Assembly (NCBI GenBank): GCA_015232855.1
Contig: JADFYW010000027.1
Coordinates: 1 to 39,676, forward strand
Direction: 5' to 3'
Length of the DNA: 39,676 nt
DNA from: Fibrobacteria bacterium
Lineage (GTDB): Bacteria > Fibrobacterota > Fibrobacteria > UBA11236 > JADFYW01
Every line of letters starts with the position of its first letter. Within the stretch, counting starts at the first letter, position 1. Below the pieces are notes generated by a model. It was not told the origin of the DNA. It did no database searches and was given only the letters and a program-made list of their open reading frames with translations. Both the position numbers and the translations under genes were made by a program. Shown piece after piece: positions 17,147 through 25,286 of the stretch.

Positions 17147-18928
17147 ATGAAAAATATTAATAAATATCCACGTTTTTTTATTGAACATATGTCTTCTTAT
17201 CATAAAATCCTGATTGTTGTATCTGCATTGTTGCTGTTTATAGCAACTGCATATTCACAAACTAATGAGGATTCTCCTTTCGGTTTTTGCCCGGCAGCTG
17301 TTTTTTTAGAAGGTTATCAAAATTCAGGTTTTTCGGATGCACAGAATATTGGAGTAACCTGGACCAGGCCAAGTATTTTTGCTTTCTGGGCTTTAGTGCA
17401 ACCTGATATGAATGATTCAACACTTATTTTTAATCGGTATGATCAGATGTTTGGCACAGTGCCTGCAGGTATAAACATTCTGGCAAATATTTCTGCTGCA
17501 CCTGCAAATGGTGATTTTTCTGAACATTTAATGCAGGATTCCTATCGGCCGACAGATTCTACAAAGTATATCCGCTTTGTAAAAAGGCTTGTTGACCGGT
17601 ATAATGGAGACGGGGTCAATGATATGCCAGGGTTGGTTAATCCTATAAAGTACTGGCAGGTAGGGAATGAGCCCAATGACCGTAAAACCGGTTTCGCAGA
17701 CCTTCAAAGAATAACCTATACGGCAGTTAAGGACGTTGATACAACCGTAAGTATTGTGATAGGAGGAGTGTCTGGTTTTCCACCTCAATATATCAGCTTT
17801 TTTAATAAAACATACGAGCCTTTATTACAGGAACTTGGCGGTAAATATTTTGATATTTTCGATTTTCACTGGTATGGTAATGCCTCCGGAGAGTACAGGT
17901 TAAAAGACACTAAAACCGGTCAGGATGTATTGGAGCATATTAAAGCAACTATTAAAAAATACGGATATTCTGAGGATATGCCTTTTTGGATAACTGAGAT
18001 GGGAGCGTATTCCGGATCTCCCGGACCTCTTTTCGCACTTACATTTCCTTCTCAAACAGAAGCGCAGCAGGCATCTGACTATATTAAACGGTATGTGTAT
18101 CCTCTTGCACGGGGAGTAAAAAAAATATTTCCAGCGTATGGGTTAATTGAGGGTTTTAAACAGGATGATGGCTACTACGATCATACCGGTTTAATTTATG
18201 ATGGTAAATTGTCAGATGACCTGGGGATTGGTGTTAAGAAGCTCGGCTATTATACCTATAAGCTTATGACAGAAAAACTTGAAGGTAGTGATTGGAACCA
18301 GGTGGAAACAATTATTGACGGCACTGACGATACTTATTGTTATGGTTTTAAAAAGAAGGACGGAAAGATCATTCGGGTTTTATGGTGGGATTATTTTGAT
18401 GACCCTGGGTATACAAATGGTAAAACTACTGATGTAAATTTAACTATACCAAATATAGATTCGGTTCTGATAACTTCTGCAGTTCCTAACGCTGACAATG
18501 GCAGTGAACTGAATGAAAATGATTATCCGGCTATGTTCAAAACGGAAATAAAGAAAGTCGTCGGGAATATGGTGAATATCACATTAGGCGAAAACCCTGT
18601 ATTTATTGAAAAGCTGTCTTCTTCAAGTGTTGGAGTAGGGGAGACAAACCATTCGAAAAAGGAGATCCGTATATTGCATCAAAACTATCCTAACCCTTTT
18701 ACGAGTTATACCGTTTTTAGTTTTGACTTAAATAGTGATAACCGGATATCTCTAAAGATATTTGATGTTTCGGGAAATGAGATAACAACCCTTATTAAAG
18801 ACCGTTTCTACCAAGCAGGAGGTTATGAAGTCAAATGGGATGCTTTAAGCATGCCTTCAGGAATATATTACTATCAAATAACATCTAATTCGTTTTCAGA
18901 AATAGGAACTGCCAGACTGATCAGATAA
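17147..18928 (+). CDS. Secreted clan GH-A-like glycoside hydrolase with canonical T9SS sorting domain
   Basis: This 593-residue protein has a TIM-barrel glycosidase pattern: W-Q-V-G-N-E-P with Glu175 as the likely acid/base and W-I-T-E-M-G with Glu284 as the likely nucleophile, the spacing expected of retaining clan GH-A enzymes (GH5/GH39-like). The signal peptide begins at M-S-S-Y-H-K (Met15); ATG 17147 gives an extended n-region, and neither start has a clear ribosome binding site. The last ~85 residues form a textbook type A sorting domain (Q-N-Y-P-N-P-F, I-S-L-K-I-F-D-V-S-G, G-G-Y-E-V-K-W-D, S-G-I-Y-Y-Y-Q-I), closer to those of Ignavibacteria/Bacteroidota than the CTDs of its neighbours. 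It is convergent with the GH43 gene, with only 17 bp between the stops. Substrate unknown. Confidence 0.8.
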   Translation: MKNINKYPRFFIEHMSSYHKILIVVSALLLFIATAYSQTNEDSPFGFCPAAVFLEGYQNSGFSDAQNIGVTWTRPSIFAFWALVQPDMNDSTLIFNRYDQMFGTVPAGINILANISAAPANGDFSEHLMQDSYRPTDSTKYIRFVKRLVDRYNGDGVNDMPGLVNPIKYWQVGNEPNDRKTGFADLQRITYTAVKDVDTTVSIVIGGVSGFPPQYISFFNKTYEPLLQELGGKYFDIFDFHWYGNASGEYRLKDTKTGQDVLEHIKATIKKYGYSEDMPFWITEMGAYSGSPGPLFALTFPSQTEAQQASDYIKRYVYPLARGVKKIFPAYGLIEGFKQDDGYYDHTGLIYDGKLSDDLGIGVKKLGYYTYKLMTEKLEGSDWNQVETIIDGTDDTYCYGFKKKDGKIIRVLWWDYFDDPGYTNGKTTDVNLTIPNIDSVLITSAVPNADNGSELNENDYPAMFKTEIKKVVGNMVNITLGENPVFIEKLSSSSVGVGETNHSKKEIRILHQNYPNPFTSYTVFSFDLNSDNRISLKIFDVSGNEITTLIKDRFYQAGGYEVKWDALSMPSGIYYYQITSNSFSEIGTARLIR

Positions 18929-18945
18929 AGTATTCAAGTATCTGC

Positions 18946-20931
18946 TTAATATACCGGGATTTTGAGTGTATTATAAGCACCTTTTTCAGATACTACTTCC
19001 AAAATGTATATGCCGGGTTTAAACTTAGCTGGTAGTAGAAATTGTCCAAAATCCTTTTTCGATGCCGTTAAGATGTTCTCTCCTTTTACATTTCTGATGG
19101 TTAGATAAAACGTTCCGGGAATTGTAATGGTAATGTTCCGGTTAAAGAATGTTATACTATTGCGGATTTGTGGGGATAAAGAAGGTATACTCAAGCCGGA
19201 ATCTGGCCAGGAGTAATATTCAAAAGCATCAACGATTACATAGGTACCGGTACTGGAAGCAGACTTTGTCCCTTTGACTTCCACTTTCATGGTGTGTTCT
19301 CCCGGAGCCAGAATAGGGCTTTCATACAGTTTTGTCTGGTACTGGGTAGAGGAACTATAGCAGTCCACATCTTCTTGTAATACCCCATCGATATAAATGG
19401 AAACGTATCCCAAATCATTTCGTTTTTGACCGATGAAAGAAGCCCGGATACCGGAAAAAGTGAATTCCACTGATTCTTGTGGGGTATTTGAAAAATAGCA
19501 GGCCCCTTTATAATACGAGGAGTTTTGATACGCTGTCCAGTTTGCAGAAGCTTTTACTGGCGGGTCAAGTTCATCTACTTTTACAGCTTCAGAAGGCATT
19601 GCAGTAAATGAAACCTTATTGCTGCTACCCGGCGAACCGGAAGTAATTGCCTTTATCTGGTACAGGTAGGCTTCACCTAATATTGCAGATGTATCTGTAA
19701 AAGCGAGTGTTTTCGAGTCCGCAATATGTTTATTGTCCCGGTATATCTCAAAATGGTCAAGAGAATCGCCAGAGATAGTCGTTTCCCAACGAAGTTCTAC
19801 CTGTGGGTTATCATTCCTTATTTTAAGGACCGGTGTTTGCAATGTTACGCCAGATACGGGTGTTTCGGATGCATCACCGGTTAAAGGGTTGTAGTAATTT
19901 GTCCATTCAAGGTAATAATCGCCCTGTGCATTTTTTTTGAGCGGCAACATCCGGTATCTGGATGTGTTAATGTCTTTACCCTCTCCCCATATCCAGTCGT
20001 CCAGAAGGCCAAAACAGGTGTTTGTCTCTTTTATATAAACGAACTCGGTGATTTGTCCCCATGACTCTCCATTTGACATAGACTTTTTCGCACTATAGGG
20101 GCCCAGGGGGTTGTCAGCCCAGGCACCGGTGACTTCGGTGTTAGACCAGCCCTCAAGGTCGGAACCGGCAACAACATATTTACCCAGAAATTTGACCATG
20201 GCTGGCGCTTCATGGGCGGAGGTTACCGCTTTTACCACTTCACCAGTTACATTGAGGTAGTCCGGTGTTAGTTTGTCTACCCGTAAGTTAAAGACCCTGT
20301 CGTTGTATACGCCATAACCGGTGCCGTCATCATCCTTAAATAAATTGCAGTCCTGAGAACCCCCGGCTGACACATTTATCTGGACAAGATCATCGAAGGG
20401 GCCGGTTGGACTATCTGCTACTGCCCGGGAATACATTTGTTGTTGTGTGGTGCCAAAAAAATGAAAAAAATACATGACATATTTTTTGGTACTGTCGTTA
20501 TAAATAACATGGGGACGGTGGATAGAGCCCTGGGACGTCCAGCCTGTGTCCCGTATGGCAAAGGCAACACCTTCGTGTTTCCAATTTACCAGGTCGGTGG
20601 AACTGTAAATATTAAAGGGGTTCATTAAATCATGGCTTTTATCGCCATACCATCCATCAGGATTGCCTTCATAATTAGAACCGTACCAGTAGAAAGTATC
20701 TCCAAAACGGGAAATGCCGCCGTCATGGGCAGAGATGGGGTTACCTTCGGTGTCATACCAGGTATCGTTATTGTCAACATATCCGCTTGAGAAGGCAGAG
20801 GACAGGAAAATCAGGCATAAAAAGTATATATAGGAAAAGGAAAAGTTGTATAAAGAAAAATGTCGCATACTACGACCTGACTTTTTTTGCAACGCTTCTT
20901 TCACCGTACATTGTGCAGATGAGCGAGACAT
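18946..20931 (-). CDS. Secreted GH43 glycosidase with Fn3, jelly-roll-like module and sorting domain
   Basis: This is a 661-residue protein. The GH43 five-bladed propeller (about 50-350) has W-Y-D-T-E-G-N-P-I-S-A-H-D-G-G-I near its start and F-Y-W-Y-G-S, which resembles the exo-beta-1,3-galactanase-type subfamilies (usual motif A-H-G-G-G; here the second position is Asp). E-A-P-A-M-V-K marks the probable acid block. Then come a Fn3-like domain (about 365-445), the ~125-residue module shared with three other genes here (about 450-577, ending V-D-A-F-E-Y) and a sorting domain. ATG 20931 follows an excellent GGAGAAGGGGGA; ATG 20868 is a weaker alternative giving a shorter n-region. It is the last gene of the minus-strand cassette, 113 bp after the EEP gene. 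Arabinogalactan-type substrate is a guess from the subfamily. Confidence 0.82.
   Translation of the reverse strand: MSRSSAQCTVKEALQKKSGRSMRHFSLYNFSFSYIYFLCLIFLSSAFSSGYVDNNDTWYDTEGNPISAHDGGISRFGDTFYWYGSNYEGNPDGWYGDKSHDLMNPFNIYSSTDLVNWKHEGVAFAIRDTGWTSQGSIHRPHVIYNDSTKKYVMYFFHFFGTTQQQMYSRAVADSPTGPFDDLVQINVSAGGSQDCNLFKDDDGTGYGVYNDRVFNLRVDKLTPDYLNVTGEVVKAVTSAHEAPAMVKFLGKYVVAGSDLEGWSNTEVTGAWADNPLGPYSAKKSMSNGESWGQITEFVYIKETNTCFGLLDDWIWGEGKDINTSRYRMLPLKKNAQGDYYLEWTNYYNPLTGDASETPVSGVTLQTPVLKIRNDNPQVELRWETTISGDSLDHFEIYRDNKHIADSKTLAFTDTSAILGEAYLYQIKAITSGSPGSSNKVSFTAMPSEAVKVDELDPPVKASANWTAYQNSSYYKGACYFSNTPQESVEFTFSGIRASFIGQKRNDLGYVSIYIDGVLQEDVDCYSSSTQYQTKLYESPILAPGEHTMKVEVKGTKSASSTGTYVIVDAFEYYSWPDSGLSIPSLSPQIRNSITFFNRNITITIPGTFYLTIRNVKGENILTASKKDFGQFLLPAKFKPGIYILEVVSEKGAYNTLKIPVY
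19200..19580 (-). other. Shared jelly-roll-like module, copy 1 (in GH43)
   Basis: This is one of four copies in the window of a ~125-residue domain with the pattern Y-Y-K-G-x-C-Y, S-x-E-F-T-F-x-G, Y-I-D-G-x-x-Q-E-D-V-D-C-Y, G-E-H-T-x-K-V-E-V-K-G-T-K and V-D-A-F-E-Y. Domains of this type are common at the ends of secreted glycosidases and are probably carbohydrate-binding. Confidence 0.7.
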
Positions 20932-21044
20932 ATTATTCCCCCTTCTCCAATATCTTTTCTATTCTATAATAGCCGAAAAGGCCTGAATTCCCAATGGCTT
21001 TTTGGGGAAAAATGAGCGTTTTCAGCAAAAATAACCGCTTAAAT

Positions 21045-22808
21045 TCAATTCTCTGTACTGAAACGAAGAATATACAAGTTAGCGTTTGTTCCAGTGATAG
21101 CCTGTATGTCAATGACTGGTTCTTTTGTATTGAATTTGCATATAATAGAGCCTTTCAGTGTATAAATAGCCACAGATTTGTTTTCATCTTTGATATACTC
21201 TGGAAAGGTAAATGTGCGGCCTGGTGTTATATGTATACCGGAAGTGGATAGGCTGCTGAGATGTCCGGGAGATGCTTCTATAGCCGTAACAGAATCCGGC
21301 CAGGGTAAATACTCGAATGCATCCACTACCAGTAGCGTACTGGAACTCAAACTATTTTTAGTTCCTTTTACTTCGATTTTTACGGTATGTTCACCAGCCT
21401 GCAGTATTTCACTTTTATAAAGGAGTGCTTGTAATTCATTTTTTGCACTGTAACAGTCAATATCCTGTTTCCATTGGCCGTCAATAGAAATTGATGCCAG
21501 TCCCATATCGGAACGCAGCTCACCAATAACAGATACCTGAATACCATGAAAGGTAAATTCTACAGACTCCCCGGTTATTGCCGAGTAAAAACATCCACCT
21601 TTATAATATCCGGAATCATCCCAAGGAGTCCAGCCATTTGTCTTGGTTACTTGCTGGTCCCGTTCATCGACTTTTTCAAAACCATAGGGTGTCGCTATTA
21701 CATCTATTTTTCCACTGATATCTAAAGTATCTGTCGTATCACCCATAACCAGAATTTGGTATGTATAAGACTCTCCTAATTCTGAGGTAAGATCTGAGAA
21801 TCCGATAGATTGGCTGGTTGCTAGGTATTCGCCGTCCCGCAAAATAGTGTAAAATTCTATTGAGTCAGTAGATGTAGTGACGTTCCAGCTAAGATTAACT
21901 CTGGATTGATTTGTTATACTGGCTTGCAGGCTATCAATCATAGGAGGCCGCAGCTTGATGGTAGCAACAAGGGGCCAATGGTCTGATTCATCCATATTTG
22001 GATTATCATAGGGTACATGAGACTCTATGAAGCTATACCCGTCTTTTAAAAAGACATAATCTATCTGCCAGAGTTTACCGGGCGGGCGATGACAACAGTC
22101 GTCTACCGTGTATAATTCCTCTCCCATAAAATCTATACCGGAATCCATCCAGCCATCATCGGTGAACTTTTTGTGATTTGTGGGTTCTGAGCGTGGCGAA
22201 AAATTCATATCTCCTATAACTATTTTTAAACCATTGTACTGGTTCATAAACCCAAGCATGTTATCTATTTTTCCTGCTTTTTTTTCTACACTATTAGCTG
22301 AAAATAGATGAGACTGAAAAAAATGTACATCTTGTCCGGGATTAGGCTGGACGGTCGTCCTGACTAAAAAATTTATATCGCCAATATTATCTTCACTTTT
22401 TGATATGATTGGGTATTTACTAAGCATCAGCAGCCCCCCTGTGGTGTTCAGGTAAGTAAATGCTTGCGGGAAGTATTCTGAATACATAGGATAATTGTGG
22501 GTGTCGAGATAATTAATGATGTAGGTAACCCAATCAGTATCAACGCCTCCAGGGCCGCCGTAACTGTGAACGACCTCTCCCATGCCGACCAGGTCTGCCT
22601 GCTCATCAATAAGACCTTCACAGATTTGATCGAGCTGACTATTTTCCCAGTTTAGGGTATTCCAGGCACCGATATTCCAGGTGATGACTTTAAGCTTGGT
22701 AACCGCTGCTTGGGATGAAAAGGGAAACAAAAACAGGAAACACAAAATAATGACGGTTTTGTACAAGCAATGAATATTCCATGCTTTGCGTAACGAAAAA
22801 AATGTCAT
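21045..22808 (-). CDS. Secreted EEP-family phosphoesterase/nuclease-like protein with Fn3, jelly-roll and sorting domains
   Basis: This 587-residue protein starts at ATG 22808 (AAAGGGT about 7 bp upstream) with a signal peptide. The endonuclease/exonuclease/phosphatase domain (about 35-290) has the diagnostic T-W-N-I, L-V-G-M-G-E-V, S-H-L-F, G-D-M-N-F-S-P (near 198) and S-D-H-W-P-L (near 275). A C-C-H-R-P-P-G-K-L-W-Q-I-D-Y block replaces the usual loop before the Asp of I-D-Y and is specific to this pair of paralogues. Fn3-like, shared jelly-roll and sorting domains follow. The family cleaves phosphodiesters of DNA, sphingomyelin or phosphoinositides; the substrate here is unknown. It is co-transcribed with the upstream alpha/beta hydrolase fusion (11 bp gap). 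Its closest relative here is the gene at 30478-32181. Confidence 0.83.
   Translation of the reverse strand: MTFFSLRKAWNIHCLYKTVIILCFLFLFPFSSQAAVTKLKVITWNIGAWNTLNWENSQLDQICEGLIDEQADLVGMGEVVHSYGGPGGVDTDWVTYIINYLDTHNYPMYSEYFPQAFTYLNTTGGLLMLSKYPIISKSEDNIGDINFLVRTTVQPNPGQDVHFFQSHLFSANSVEKKAGKIDNMLGFMNQYNGLKIVIGDMNFSPRSEPTNHKKFTDDGWMDSGIDFMGEELYTVDDCCHRPPGKLWQIDYVFLKDGYSFIESHVPYDNPNMDESDHWPLVATIKLRPPMIDSLQASITNQSRVNLSWNVTTSTDSIEFYTILRDGEYLATSQSIGFSDLTSELGESYTYQILVMGDTTDTLDISGKIDVIATPYGFEKVDERDQQVTKTNGWTPWDDSGYYKGGCFYSAITGESVEFTFHGIQVSVIGELRSDMGLASISIDGQWKQDIDCYSAKNELQALLYKSEILQAGEHTVKIEVKGTKNSLSSSTLLVVDAFEYLPWPDSVTAIEASPGHLSSLSTSGIHITPGRTFTFPEYIKDENKSVAIYTLKGSIICKFNTKEPVIDIQAITGTNANLYILRFSTEN
21296..21676 (-). 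other. Shared jelly-roll-like module, copy 2 (in EEP protein)
   Basis: This is the second copy of the four-fold module described at 19200. It has Y-Y-K-G-G-C-F-Y-S, S-V-E-F-T-F-H-G and V-V-D-A-F-E-Y-L-P-W-P-D-S. Confidence 0.7.
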
Positions 22809-22819
22809 ATTATTACCCT

Positions 22820-25021
22820 TTATAAAGAAGATAGCTTAAAAAACTTATGGGTATAGATTTTCCTTTTCGTTGTTATTTGGATAACGTACATACCGGTAGT
22901 AAATTTAGTTGAAGCAATAGTAAAAGATTCTCTGTTCAGTGCAAATTCTTTAAGAAATGTCCTACCTGATATATCCATTATTTTGAATTCATATGGTACT
23001 TTAAGTTCTACTGAAAACTGGATATCTCCATTTAACATGTTTTTCTGGTGAACAGGTGTTTTAATATTGTCCTTATCCAGAGGTTTCACTTCTCCGCGGG
23101 TACTTACCAGAGTGTCTTTCGTAAAATTAACCAGTATATGGTTCGTTACTTCTGTCATACCTCTGGCGTACGTTTCCATATCAGTTTCTATATGGAAGCG
23201 CATTACCCTTTTTGAAGAGTCCGTTTTGCCGTAGGTAATAGTGGAATTGGGGTGAATATTTACATCCACCGGATAAAATTTGAATAACGGTGATTTTGGA
23301 GCTGAACTATACACGCCTTTAGGAATGGAAAAATATTTTCCATTTCCAAGATGTATTTTTCTATCCGCCAAATAAGAAATTAATGCACCGGCCCAAAAGT
23401 CTTTTTTTTGTGTATACCAGGCGGCCATATATGGTTCATTAACATCAGATTCCAAAAATGCAATGGGATCCTCTGTACTTTCCTGAAACATATAACTGAT
23501 AAACTGCACTATTCCTGATGGGGCTCCTTTCATAATTTCACCATAGGTTGCGTTCCAGTAAGAAGAGTTTCCGTTATTCTTCCATGGTCCTCCATCCCAA
23601 TCCGGAACCCAATAAAACGGGATTTCTGATTTCATAATGGTAATGTATGCTTTAGGGTCAAGATTAGTGTTCCATTCAAGTATATTACTGTTGGCGTCAC
23701 CAATAAGACTGAGAAGACGCTTTATTTTGCGTTTGCATAAATCGGGATTTCGGTTATAAGCAGCAGCTACGTCACGAAGGCTACCCAGGGTAAGGATTGA
23801 AACTGAAGAATCTTCTTCTCCTTCAAGAGTCTTCAAAATCATTTCAGGACCTTGTTGATATTTTTCATCCTGGTCAAGGCCTTTATCCTCCGGTGATTTT
23901 AAAAAATTGCGAAGGCCAATATAGTATGGCACCTTTCTGCCACTTAAATAGTTGATTTGGGAGACAGGGATGGAGCCGGGATAGTCTTCCTGGCTTTTGG
24001 TGGTATTATCAAGAATAATAACTTTTATATCAAATTCACTCATGCCAAAGGTAGTGGCAATGTCAAAATGGTCATCAGGATCATCATGGGGGTGCCAGAG
24101 GTCTGAGCAATAAATCAAAGGTTCCCTGTTTTTTAAAGCAAAGGGCTTTTGTTTTGAAAAGCTGAAGAGCCAGTCGGCCTGGCCTGAAAATTCATTAAGG
24201 TAAGATGACCAGAGATCATGGGTGCCATCTTCATATTCAGAGTATATATGGCGGGGTGGATGATTGGAAACAATGTTTGCTTCTACATCAGCTTTGGGCA
24301 AACCTGTACAGTTTTCAGTATTACAATTGGTATAGAAGATATCATGGCCTAAAGTGTCCAGGGTCAGCATCATATTGCGTGTTCCGGAAACAGGAATAAC
24401 TGTGTCATCTTTACCATGTTGCCCCCAGATAGCCATATGCTGGACTAAATGCATTTTAGCAGGATCACCAGCACCGCATACCGCAATGGCAGCGGCAAAT
24501 GTATTTGGGTACCGGGTTATAATGTCCCAGGTACCAAATCCTCCCATGGATTGCCCCAAAGCATATAATCTCTCTGTGTCTATGGAATAAACCTGTATTA
24601 TGGAATCTAACATATCTTTAACGGTTATCAGCTCGTTTGATTGAGGGATTGCATCCTGATTATAATTTCCCAGCGTCCAGTCATAATCAACCCATCGTTG
24701 GTCGAGAGGACATTGTGGAGCAAGGATAAAAGCCGGGTGCCTGCTCTGTATAGAATCAGAAGAAAAAAAATGAATAGTTGGATCATCTTTTATTTGAAGG
24801 ATATTATCGTTACCCCGCCAACTCGCTCCATGTAAGTGAAGAATCAAGGGGTACGAATGGGAAGGATTATAATTTTTTGGTAGTAAGAGACGAAAGGGAA
24901 GACTCGTTCCATTATGATAATGGCTTCCCGGAATAAATTTTTCCAGAACCTGCGTACTGGAATCAGTAGCGGCTAAACTTACAGAAACCAGGAACAAAAA
25001 TAGGATTTTATAATACATCAT
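22820..25021 (-). CDS. Secreted fusion of alpha/beta hydrolase esterase and nucleoside-hydrolase-like domain
   Basis: This 733-residue exported protein fuses two enzyme folds. The N-terminal alpha/beta hydrolase (about 25-300; CE1/S9-like) has the oxyanion segment L-H-L-H-G-A, nucleophile Ser158 in G-Q-S-M-G-G, acid Asp in G-K-D-D-T-V-I-P and His in G-T-H-D-L-W. After D-W-L-F-S-F-S-K it switches to a nucleoside-hydrolase-like domain (about 305-620) with an Asp-rich start (H-D-D-P-D-D-H-F-D), L-T-L-G-S-L-R-D-V-A and R-L-L-S-L-I-G-D. A sorting domain ends the protein. Its paralogue at 34112-35647 has the same esterase domain but carries the jelly-roll module instead. It is followed at 11 bp by the EEP gene, and 265 bp separates it from the upstream glycosidase gene, so a private promoter is possible. 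Confidence 0.8.
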   Translation of the reverse strand: MMYYKILFLFLVSVSLAATDSSTQVLEKFIPGSHYHNGTSLPFRLLLPKNYNPSHSYPLILHLHGASWRGNDNILQIKDDPTIHFFSSDSIQSRHPAFILAPQCPLDQRWVDYDWTLGNYNQDAIPQSNELITVKDMLDSIIQVYSIDTERLYALGQSMGGFGTWDIITRYPNTFAAAIAVCGAGDPAKMHLVQHMAIWGQHGKDDTVIPVSGTRNMMLTLDTLGHDIFYTNCNTENCTGLPKADVEANIVSNHPPRHIYSEYEDGTHDLWSSYLNEFSGQADWLFSFSKQKPFALKNREPLIYCSDLWHPHDDPDDHFDIATTFGMSEFDIKVIILDNTTKSQEDYPGSIPVSQINYLSGRKVPYYIGLRNFLKSPEDKGLDQDEKYQQGPEMILKTLEGEEDSSVSILTLGSLRDVAAAYNRNPDLCKRKIKRLLSLIGDANSNILEWNTNLDPKAYITIMKSEIPFYWVPDWDGGPWKNNGNSSYWNATYGEIMKGAPSGIVQFISYMFQESTEDPIAFLESDVNEPYMAAWYTQKKDFWAGALISYLADRKIHLGNGKYFSIPKGVYSSAPKSPLFKFYPVDVNIHPNSTITYGKTDSSKRVMRFHIETDMETYARGMTEVTNHILVNFTKDTLVSTRGEVKPLDKDNIKTPVHQKNMLNGDIQFSVELKVPYEFKIMDISGRTFLKEFALNRESFTIASTKFTTGMYVIQITTKRKIYTHKFFKLSSL

Positions 25022-25168
25022 AGCTTTTTCTCGTTATAGGTTCTAAAAATGGACACTTCTGTTTTTTTGCGTGATATATTTACAACATCTCCTTTGTAAA
25101 CAAAAGAAACAGCATCTGCTACTGTATTGAAATAAAAGAGCAGCCATATAATTCATTTTTTCTTTTCA

Positions 25169-25182
25169 GTAGGCTTGCCTAC
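25169..25182. promoter_or_regulatory. Perfect 14 bp palindrome upstream of the hydrolase fusion
   Basis: GTAGGC and GCCTAC are separated by two bases in the 265 bp gap between the glycosidase and hydrolase-fusion genes. It lies about 150 bp upstream of the hydrolase start and has A/T-rich flanks. It could be an operator or a small RNA hairpin; it has no T tract of terminator type. Confidence 0.4.
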
Positions 25183-25286
25183 AAAATAGTCGTCTTGTTT
25201 CTGCCAGAAGTCGAAAAATAAAAAATACGATCATTTATTTTTAAACATTATTTCATATTAAAGTAACAGGTAACCTACCGATAGTG

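Noticed and set aside
24064-24080. Further TGGTCATCA-like match inside the esterase fusion gene
   Set aside because: It lies in coding sequence, reflects codons for D-D-H-F, and has no promoter beside it.
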